In this document: positions 32,201 through 41,293 of the stretch, piece by piece | How the letters are laid out: the number at the start of each line of letters is the position of its first letter | Numbering within the stretch: the first letter of the stretch is position 1 | Origin: Lonicera japonica | Taxonomy: Eukaryota; Streptophyta; Magnoliopsida; Dipsacales; Caprifoliaceae | Assembly: GCA_021464415.1 (NCBI GenBank) | Contig: CM038464.1 | Coordinates: 58,951,328 to 59,015,327, forward strand | Direction: 5' to 3' | DNA length: 64,000 bases | Program-made: the position numbers and the translations under genes | Notes under the pieces: generated by a model | The model's database searches: none | What the model saw: the letters and a program-made list of their open reading frames with translations, nothing else | What the model was told of the DNA's origin: nothing

Positions 32201-35200
32201 AACGGTATCGAATGCTCCTTTCATTAGAGGGGTGAGTCCAACTCCGACAAGGGCCACAAATGTTGTTCCCACAAGAGGGGTCAGCCCAACTCCAATAAGG
32301 GCCTCAAATGTTGCTTCCACTAGAGGAGTTAGTCCAACTCCAACAAGGGCCACTAGAGGGGTCAGTCCAACTCCAACAAAGGTCTTGAATTCTGCTTCCA
32401 CTAGAGGGGTGAGTCCAACTCCAACAAGGGCCACTAGAGGGGTCAGTCCAACTCCAACAAAGGTCTTGAATTCTGCTTCCACTAGAGGGGTGAGTCCAAC
32501 TCCAACAAGGGCCACTAGAGGGGTCAGTCCAACTCCAACAAAGGTCTTGAATTCTGCTTCCACTAGAGGGGTGAGTCCAACTCCAACAAGGGCCACTAGA
32601 GGGGTCAGTCCAACTCCAACAAAGGTCTTGAATTCTGCTTCCACTAGAGGGGTGAGTCCAACTCCAACAAGGGCGACAAATGGTGTTCCCACAAGAGGGG
32701 CCAGCCCAACTCCAACAAGGGCCTCAAATGTTGCTTCCACTAGAGGGGTTAGTCCAACTCCATCAACGGCCTCAAATGCCTCTTCTCTTGGAGGGGTCAG
32801 TTTAAATCCAACGGCCTTGAAACTAATTTCTACTAGCGGGGCCAGTCCATCTCCAATGTGGACTTCGAATCCGCCCACTAGAGGGGTCAGTCCTACTCCG
32901 TTAAGACCATCCAGTCCTTCAAGGGAATCCAGTAGTTCAACTTCTGTACTCAGCTTTATCACAGACATTAGAAAGGGAAGTAAGGATGCCAGCCAAATCA
33001 AAGATGTTCATCAACTGCGGCTACTCGACACTATATATTTACAATGGCGATATGTTAATGCTCAAGCAGACAAGTTGCTATATAAACAGAAAGTAGCAGC
33101 AGAGGTTTGGGGTGTTATGTCTATGAGAATTATTTTTTGTTTCTTTCAATTTGTCATGTATATTAGGCGCATCATCTTTCTTGTTGTAGTATGTTTGTTT
33201 CCTTTTCTTCTTTCTTTTTTAAGTTTGGATTTTTTTTTGTGCCACAAACTGCTCCAAGATTTCTCCAATATGATGCCATTGATGATAATTATAATTTCAT
33301 TGTTCAAGACTAGGTAAAGAGAAAGTAAGAATCAATCAATGAAAAAAAGTTAGTTAATTAAATGAAAAATAAACAATGATTGGTTTAAGGAGAATATATA
33401 GTTAGATTGTGAGAACAAATGTTTGATTTTCCTTTTGATAGTTCTTTGTTGTAACTTAGTTCACACTGCCTGAAGTTCGACTATGATATCAGTTGTTGCA
33501 TGGTTGTTAGTACTCAATGTTCTAATGAAATACGATGCTGTATATTGTATATAACATCTCAAAATGACAAAGTGACCTGTATCCTACTAGATGTCCACTG
33601 TATCTTATGATAAAATAATAACCAATAAGCAGGCGAAGGGGGGTGTTCCTAACTCTTTTTGATTTTCCCTTATTTCTATTTATATACCCAGAAACTGTTA
33701 AAGTTAGACAAAGGAAGGGTTCGGAATAACTCAGCATATGCTAATCGAGAATAATAGCTTCGAAGGTTTAATTAATAGGTGCTTAGAAGGAATTGGGTAG
33801 AGCCATTGATACCGTTGATGTTATTGAGATTGATTTTGAGGCTTGAAATAGATATAAAGTTTGAACATATACTTGTGTATTATTGAATTGATGATTTCTT
33901 CAATTATTACGGTTAAGATGTCAACAGTTAATTACTCCTGCTCAGAATTTGTATTTTTTTTTTATCAGAAACAAAGCTTATATAGATTAAAGAAAATCCA
34001 ATACAAGCAGAAAAAAGACTGAAAGTGAACGAGAAGTCCACCACCTGCCCGCACCAAAACAAGAACAGAAAGCAAAAAAGACACAATAGCCCAGCAAACT
34101 ACAACCAGCCTAATATCTAGCCTTCAACATATAAACCCTGCCAAAAACAAACAAACAACACAAACTACAGTAAACTAGAAAAACTACTGTAAACTACAGA
34201 ATTTGTATTGAATCTTCTTTTGTTTTATTCTCAGAATTTTACAAATTTAGATGTTTATAAAGTATTTATCTAATTATCATAAAATTCAAAGTGTATCTAA
34301 CTATATGGTGTAATATACAATGCAATATACTTGCAGAGCATACGGATCTGATGCATGTTTTGCCAACCTATTTCGCATTTTTTTTTAATTATTTTTGTCT
34401 TGCAGTAGTTTTCAGTTATTATTTTAATATTTTATCCGCAGAGAAAACTGTACAATGTTTGGAGAAATGCCTCGGAGCTGTCAGATTCAATAACTGAGAA
34501 GAGGATCGAACTTGAAGAGCTAAGGCTGAAGCTGAAGCTCTACTCAGTTTTACACAAACAAGTAAGCAGTCCCCTCCTTGGCACTAATTTATTGAATGTT
34601 GTAGGCTTTTAACGTTCTTTGAGCTGAAATGTGAGAAAATTATATACATGGGGAGTGCCAAAAGACAAATTGAATACATAGGTGGGGTGGGCAAGGAATG
34701 TTAAGGAGCCACATAAGCTCATTATGGAAATAGTACTGAATCACAGACAAAAATGCTAGTCTGGCAAAAAATTAATCCCTGGCTTCCATCCCTAAGTTAA
34801 ATTGGAGATCCTAAGGACTGTCCAAATTGAAGAGACGCCAGATGTACTATTCGCAAGTACCATTTAATATTGATCTATGGGTGAGAGGAACTGTCCCTTT
34901 ATGTAGAAGGGTCCTTCAGCATAGTTAGTCAAACAGCTGTCTTTATTTAGGATACCACCTTAAATGGTGATGATTGCGTTAATTTGAAGGTCCTTTGGTT
35001 TGAAATCTTGTATATTAGGTCATTATAGGTCGGGGTTATGAACTGACTGTGCTCAAGAATTATTTACTAGTTTAATGGTGCTGAGAAAATAGTACAAAAA
35101 GAGGATGAAAGGTGAAAATTTATGAAACCTACATAGTATGTTGGATCCAATTGGTGAGCAGTTTATTCAAGTCAGTATGTCGCTGTGCGTGGATAAATGG

Positions 35201-38200
35201 TTAATTAAGATTAGATCATCATTATTCAAGTCAGTATGTCGCCGTTTGTGGGTAAATGGTTAATTAAGACTAAATCATCATTTATTCAAGTCAGTATGTC
35301 ACTGTTTGTGGATAAATGGTTAATTAAGACTAGATCATCGTTAGAGCAATAAAAGAAACAAGATTGTACAAACTCTAAGAACCAGATGTATAAAGTGTTA
35401 TGCTGAGACAACAGACAATAAAAGGAAAAGGGAAAAAAATAGATTGCTAGTTGTATGTTTTCTACACAAAATTTTATATTCTCCTTTTGGTCTCTAAAGC
35501 TGTGAAGTGTGAAGAAAAGTAAATCAAACATGCATTATTCCTAGTTCTGTACTATGCAGCTATCATTTTGTATCAATTTAAGCTTGGAATAATAGCGATA
35601 GCCCCTAGGTAGTTTTTAATGGTATTATTTATTCCTTAATTGCATTTGGCCTAGTGAACCTTATTAAGTTTCTTGTTTGAAGTTGTATTAGTGAGTTTGG
35701 TGTAAATATATGTTTTAAGAGACTTATTAAGTTTGTTGTTGAACTGAAAATTTTAAGTCCTATAGTATTTGATAGAGAACTAAAGGAAGTTTGGCAACTC
35801 AGGAATTATGCGTCATAATTTGTGTCTTCTGGGTAGTAGTATTAATGTAATTTAGGATATTGGGCATTACTTTAATTATTCGGATATTTTATTTAAGTAT
35901 TATAATTATAATGTTATGGAGTTATGGTAGTAGTAGAATTAAAGTTTGCATTCTATTATAAATAAGATGTAATCCCCATCAATGAGACTAGACTTGAATA
36001 AATTGAATATTTATATTTAGAATTTAGTTTGTTTTCTTTTAGTACTTATAAAAACTCTTATCTTCTTCGTTGGAGCAATATTTGACTGATTTATCTTCTT
36101 CTTGATTGCCTATCAATATTTATTTCCCAGATGAAGTACCTTGAAGAATGGACTTTAGTTGAAAGGGATCATACCTCTGTGTTATCCCAAGCTATTGAAG
36201 ACATAAAAGAAAACACTCTCAATCTTCCAGTAACTGGAGGGGCAAGGGTATGTAAGTTCTTAAAAAATTTAATTACAGTTGACTGAAAAATTTAGAGCGA
36301 TTGGATATTTAGTAATAAAACCTGCAAAATCTGCAGGCAGACACTGAAAGCGTGAAAGCTGCTGTTTGCTCAGCCATTGATGTGATGCAAAGGATAGGAT
36401 CCTCTATATGTTCCATACTTTCAAGGGTGAGATTCACTTCACTTGTGTTTCCTTGGGCTTTTTTGGCTTTGCCCTCTGTTCTTGATCGGAAATTAGACTT
36501 ACCCCTGGTTTTCATAATCATTAGAGTTTGCCTCCTACATACACATGGGGGAATCCCAAAGAATTACATAAAAATGGGGGCAATATCTATTTTTTTTTAA
36601 TGTAATCATTTGGATTTACCCCCTTTTTATGTAAATCTTTGTGATTCCACCGCATGTAGGGGGGCATACTCTGGGATTATGATAACAGCGGTGGGTCAAA
36701 ATTTTCATATAAAATGGGGCAAAGTGTAAAAAGCCTTTCTATCTTCAAATGTTGCTTCATGTAGCATGTAAAGTTGATTTAAGATTCTTGTTTCAAGTTG
36801 CATTTAGTTATTTTATAAGTTTGTAACTTTTTATATTCATTTAGGCTAATAATGTGCAATGTTTGAGAAGGCAGAGGCGCTGTTAGAGGCCTTTTTTTTT
36901 TCAAAAGGCTAGGCCTAAGTCTTCTATGCATATATGACATGTTTTAAACTAAAAGTTAATACAATTAAAGGAAAATTTTCACTGTCAATGAATATTAAAG
37001 AATATTTGTGACTGGAATGATCATTTGAACACCTGATTATCATTGCCGTCTATCTCAATGCATTTGCTTAAGAGGCTCCTGTTCAGTTTGGTTGCTCACT
37101 GCTTTTTTATCATTTATATGTTACAGGTGGAGGGGGTACATAGCCTAGTTTATGAACTTGCTGGTGTAGCAGCAGAGGAGAGAGCCTTGCTTGATGAATG
37201 TGAAGCTCTGCTTTCTACTACATTAGATATGCTAGTAAGAACAAATATGCTTTTCACTTGAACTCATGTTCAAAAACACAAATCGCATGTCATAGTACTT
37301 TTGTCCTCGTATTATATGTTAGAGAGTATAATAGAGGGTTTATTTGTTGTGAGGTATTAATATTTGTAATTTTACTTTTAAGGGTAGTTGAATTTTAGAG
37401 GAGAGAATAAATGAAGAGAAAATTGGGGTGTAAGAGTTATATCTCTTCCCTTCACTATATCATCACATATATAATACTCAATTAGGGTTTACATCACATA
37501 GTAAGATTCCCTAAAATAATCTTGAGGGTAAAATTACATATATTAATACCTCACTACAATTAAACCCTATATTATACTCTTTAACACCCCCCCACCTCCC
37601 CTTCCCTCTCAAATTAGAGCAAGTTAACAATCATGTCTAACTTGAAACAAATTGACGCCCAAACCGGTAGCACAACAAATGAATGGAGGGCATCATATCC
37701 ATGTAGCTAATTCGTATTGGAAGTCATCTATACCCATCAACAAAGGCCATATAAAATGGCACCACAAACAAGGTGTACTGTTCAACACCTATCAACAAGT
37801 ACTCATCATCCATCACACAAACACTAAGCCGCGTCATGACTTCAACACAGCATGCTGTCACTACGACATCAACACACCAAATAAAGGAATTTCACCAGTC
37901 ATCCAGTAAAAACGAGGACCTCCACTAAGGTTCTAACACAAGTTGCAAACACCTACAAACACAGGATTGTACCGTCACTCAAAACCACATGAACCTCTAG
38001 TAAGGTTCAAAAAACAAGAGGTGAGAAACACCTATCAACAAAGGGTGAAACACCCATTAAGAAAGAGTGATGGAACAAATCCTATCAACAAATAATGATA
38101 AATCCTAACAAACAGCATGATGAAAAACAAAAACAACACAAATATTTGATGCCCAAGATAGAATAAAAAGCTGAATGGCTAAGAGACTCCCAAAAAATTC

Positions 38201-40068
38201 ACAGCTTCCACACCAAGTGGAAAATCACCAACCAATGGGGGATAACACATGACGAGGGATCAAAAGAATGTGAGGAATTAAGTGGCAACTAGGGTTTTTC
38301 TTAAACTTTTTGCAGCAACGATGGTAGACCGAGGTCTAATGAGACAATGCTGATTGATTAAGGAAGCAAAAACACTTCCTCCTTCACCATCTTCTTCTTA
38401 GAATTAGGGTTTCTCTAAAACCTCAATAATGCATTAATGTGCAAAAAAAACAAAAAAAAATCATCCGGGGGATTACAGTGTTCACGAATAAGGAATCATT
38501 GCAGCAAGTTACTGTTCATGATTACTGTTCATCGACACGGCGACAGCAGCTACTGTTTGTGACCTGTAGTAAGTACTGTTCACGTCTCTGTCCATCACCC
38601 AGCATAAAACTGAGATTTTTCTCACACACACGCATATATATATAAAATAAAATAATATAAAAATAATGCATCCGGTGGATGACAAGGAGCTTCGCCCGCC
38701 GGCGGAAGAGAATGATCTTTTCAAAGTACTCTGATACCAATTTGAATTTTATAGGAGTGAATAAATGAAGAGAAAAGTGGGATGTAAGAGTCGTATGTCT
38801 CCCCCTCACTATATCATCACATATATAATATTCAATTGGGGTTTACATCACATAGTAAGATTCCCTAAAATACCCCTAAGAGTAAAATTACATATATTAA
38901 CAACTCATTACAGATAAACCCTCTATTATACTCTCTAACATTTTCTTTTTGAGTATTTTTATGTATGCAATCATAAGGAAACTTGTTTACCAGTCTAAGG
39001 GTTGAAATAGAAAACTAGCACACAAAGTTTTTAAATTTCAAAATGTATCAATCAATCCAAGGGATTAGATTTGCTTACCTAATAATTAAGATCTGATGCC
39101 CTACATTCAAAAGAGACATAAGTTTAAGAGATACAATCCTGAATCAAGTTAATATATATCTAGAGAAACATTTCGATGGTAATTTAGTTTTATTTGGCTC
39201 ACTACAATGTTAACATGATTTTAGAATTAATATTATTAATAAAAGGGGTAGTGCAATAGAGAAGGGTGAATAACATACACTGGAATGCATATAGAAGCAT
39301 CTGATACATTATATGGGTGCATCAGTTGAAATTCATACTTAGTTTCTCAAAAAGGATGAAGTTTATACATGTGGTATCTATGTTGTAGCTTAGAATGTTA
39401 GGGATTTCTGCCTTCAAGTATCTCTAGTGCAAGATAGTTAAATAACTTCTGTTTGATCCGACCCTATAAGGCCATAGGAAATGGACTTAATATTGGGTCC
39501 TAAAAGTTCATTCCATATCTGACCTTGTTCTATGATTGGTTTTAGACTGCCAATAAATAAGTAATCTTGCTCATATATTTACAGGAAATGGACTATAAGT
39601 AGATTGTGTTTGCATATTTGTTGAGTGATTTGGTGAGATTTTCTCCATCTTTTCCTCTTTGTCCACGGAATTTTTTCCCAACCCATCACCCAAAGAATTG
39701 GATTGAATGAAAAAACCAAAAAAGTAATAGAAAATCTCTCCAAATCACAACTATCATTTTCCAACTTCTCATAAAAATTAGTAGTTTTTTCAATCCTTTT
39801 TCAACTTTTATCAAACGCACCCCCAGTGTATTGTGTTTGGCACATGATTTGAGCCAGTATCGGCATGTACAGTTTGGAAATGACAATAATTTGACACAAG
39901 AAAAATACATTGCAGTTCCTACTAGATATCAATTAATTTATCATTGGTAGTTCAGTATTTTCCACCCTTTTTTTGTAATCCTTTTTCACTTGTGCATTTT
40001 TGTTAAATATTTTGGTTTTGCAGGTAGAAGAATACAGCCTTAGAACCCATCTTGTACAACTGAAATGA
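29217..40068 (+). CDS. QWRF-motif / AUG8-like microtubule-associated protein with an enlarged N-terminus
   Basis: A plant QWRF-domain protein, the family of augmin subunit 8 and ENDOSPERM DEFECTIVE 1, which bind microtubules and act in spindle, phragmoplast and cortical arrays. Six exons join in phase 0: 29217-33104, 34442-34561, 36131-36247, 36337-36426, 37127-37234 and 40024-40068. They give about 1455 aa, against about 450-660 aa for usual members. The C-terminal domain is standard: the QWRF motif reads QWRYVNAQAD (residues 1276-1285, F changed to Y), followed by LYNVWRNASELSDSITEKRI, LEEWTLVERDHTSVL and TLNLPVTGGARADTESVKAA, ending EEYSLRTHLVQLK. The basic Ser/Pro-rich N-terminus contains an LPDAVWPSTVRSLNVSFQSD block, then four copies of a module of about 130-170 aa (starting near residues 224, 395, 525 and 695), then about 27 GVSPTPTR repeats (about 850-1235). 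It is open throughout and splice sites are canonical, so it looks functional. The choice of start is the first in-frame ATG. Confidence 0.92.
29880..31735 (+). repeat. Four long internal protein repeats in QWRF exon 1
   Basis: Four diverged in-frame copies begin near 29886, 30399, 30790 and 31300. Each has an EGLH-like start, a (D/E)xxRWP(S/G)ST block, a KVSS...KSMD block, RRMSFPDFGSK, a D-S-x-S-L-x-S-F-D-G-S-E block and ends SPDKxSxSPSSVSSxSPS. In ordinary QWRF proteins the HRWPxR and RRMS elements occur once (family knowledge), so this is a fourfold expansion. Repeat lengths vary from about 130 to 171 residues. Confidence 0.88.
31775..32920 (+). repeat. GVSPTPTR minisatellite in QWRF exon 1
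   Basis: About 27 tandem in-frame units of 33 or 48 bp encode R-G-(V/I)-S-P-T-P-T-R-A followed by T/I or by SNxAST. The units are basic, Ser/Thr-Pro-rich and lack acidic residues, so this reads as a repeated microtubule-binding or phosphorylation-type module. Each carries SP and TP sites. The frame is kept throughout. Confidence 0.93.
32352..32675 (+). repeat. Four 81-bp copies with no difference seen, inside the QWRF array
   Basis: A higher-order unit of one 33-bp and one 48-bp repeat (27 aa) starts at 32352, 32433, 32514 and 32595. The copies look identical by eye, so the array has been changing in length recently. Confidence 0.92.
33956..34196 (-). mobile_element. 5'-truncated L1-type LINE in QWRF intron 1
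   Basis: The insertion has a poly(A) tail (a T run on the + strand at its left edge) and an atcagaaacaaag-type 3' end resembling the end of the larger LINE at 42777. It is flanked by the 13-bp direct repeat cagaatttgtatt (33943-33955 and 34197-34209), a normal target-site duplication for target-primed reverse transcription. Only about 240 bp of the 3' end is present. Confidence 0.85.
35162..35340. repeat. 59/60-bp triplication in QWRF intron 2
   Basis: Three tandem copies begin at about 35163, 35222 and 35282, sharing attcaagtcagtatgtc and ggttaattaaga with a few substitutions each. Confidence 0.93.
36514..36681. repeat. Fold-back element in QWRF intron 4
   Basis: An imperfect palindrome of about 80-bp arms. 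The left arm (agagtttgcctcctacat, then ttacataaaaatggggg) is complementary to the right arm (cccctttttatgtaaatc, then catgtaggggggcatact). It resembles a MITE; no clear target duplication was seen. Confidence 0.75.
37317..37388 (+). repeat. 72-bp inverted LTR fragment abutting the next element
   Basis: tgttagagagtataatagag at 37317 is the reverse complement of the right end of the 198-bp LTR at 38743-38940 and runs straight into the left LTR at 37389. This makes a head-to-head LTR palindrome. Confidence 0.85.
37389..38940 (-). mobile_element. Non-autonomous LTR retrotransposon in QWRF intron 5
   Basis: Two 198-bp LTRs (37389-37586 and 38743-38940), about 87-90% alike by eye, begin TGTTAGAG and end AAATTCA on the - strand. 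A primer-binding site complement (ctctgatacca, 38729-38739) lies just inside the right LTR. A C-run that is a purine tract on the - strand adjoins the left LTR (37587-37606). The 1.16-kb interior has no gag or pol, so the element depends on another copy's proteins. No matching 5-bp target duplication was found at the outer edges, perhaps because of the inverted LTR piece on the left. Confidence 0.88.
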
Positions 40069-41293
40069 GCTTGGAAGGGCGATGAACAGCCAACATCTGG
40101 CCATTAAAGCACTTCCACAACTATGTTCTGATTATACACTAACAATATTTCGCTTTTGGCTCTTTGCAAAAAACGAATGACACACCTTTAGGTTGCAGTG
40201 AGTATAAAGTAATTTATAATTTATTTATTTGTTATTTCATTTATTTAATTATTTTTCTTGTGGGGTGGTCTTTAGATGGGAACTTGTAATTGCGGAGGAA
40301 AAGAGATTATTTATGGTCTTTTTTAAACATATGTGTACATATAGATATTGTGCAAACATTTACACTTAATAGTTCATATAGTACCTTTAAATGGCAATTG
40401 TTAACTGGTTAGTTTTCTAAATGTTATTTATTTTCATAAAATGGTATTTTTATACTTCATATAAATTTATGAAAATTCATTTAGTAATTTATATACCTAA
40501 AAATGTATTTTGTCTTCCCCATATTCAACATATCTCTATTTAGTGGCTACTGATGAAGGACTTGGTTATTCATATTACAATATTTGAGATGAATTTGCTA
40601 CAAACACATGTTATTGTATGTTTTAATTTAATATAGGATATTTTTAGTTAATCTCTCACTTTTGTGCCCCTCTTTATATTATCCCCAACATTTAAAAATT
40701 TTGAGTTGAACCCATTTCTTTTAACGTTAATTAAGGATTGGAGGTCTAACTATGGGAGGGAATTAACCTTTATAATTGAAATTGCACTCACTATCCATTA
40801 GTAGCTTTCATAACTATTTCCTTTAAAGATCAATTTAGGCTCATGGATTTTACTAAAAAAGTATGTCCAAAACATACTGCTTGGACAATTACAAGTCCAT
40901 AACCTCAGAAATGACCTCTTTATGAACCTCATCAATAAAGCCATTACACTGTCCCAATCCCATCTCAACCAAACACATTCCCATATTATCAACATTGATG
41001 GGAATTTCAAGGTCAAGCAATCATTGGTTTGGATCGGATATGTTTGTTGGGTGGGATTTACTGTTGATTATATATACCTATTAGAGATTGGATGCAGATA
41101 GGTGTTTGATTAATTTAAACCAGATAGTTTTGTGAATTGTAATTATTTTTTTTTGGGCTGGAGAGAGGAATGGTTGAAATGACAATTCTACGTCTTTATG
41201 GACATTACGGTCAATTGGATAGAATTGAATTTGCAAGAATAAGGAGAGTGAGAGAGTATTGTGAGGGTGACTATAGGTTTTATCATTTCAGAG
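40069..41293. other. QWRF 3' region and intergenic DNA
   Basis: The first 250 bp are likely the 3' untranslated region. The rest is AT-rich, with one coding-like fragment on the - strand at 40889-41020. Nothing else was seen. Confidence 0.5.
40889..41020 (-). pseudogene. Unrecognised coding-like fragment
   Basis: A 43-codon open segment on the - strand ends in a stop at 40889 and reads with a protein-like composition, including PINVDNMGMCLVEMGLGQC and DEVHKEVISEVMDL. It has no start codon at its right edge and no clear acceptor site. I do not recognise the family; it may be the last exon of a lost gene or chance. Confidence 0.25.

Noticed and set aside
31739..33001. A 420-codon open frame on the - strand with VGVGLTPLV repeats
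   Set aside because: It is the reverse of the coding minisatellite of the QWRF exon. A repeat with no stop in one unit stays open in all units. There is no promoter, splice or family signal.
37652..37909. 85-codon + strand frame inside QWRF intron 5
   Set aside because: It lies within the interior of the non-autonomous LTR element, has no family match and is of low quality.
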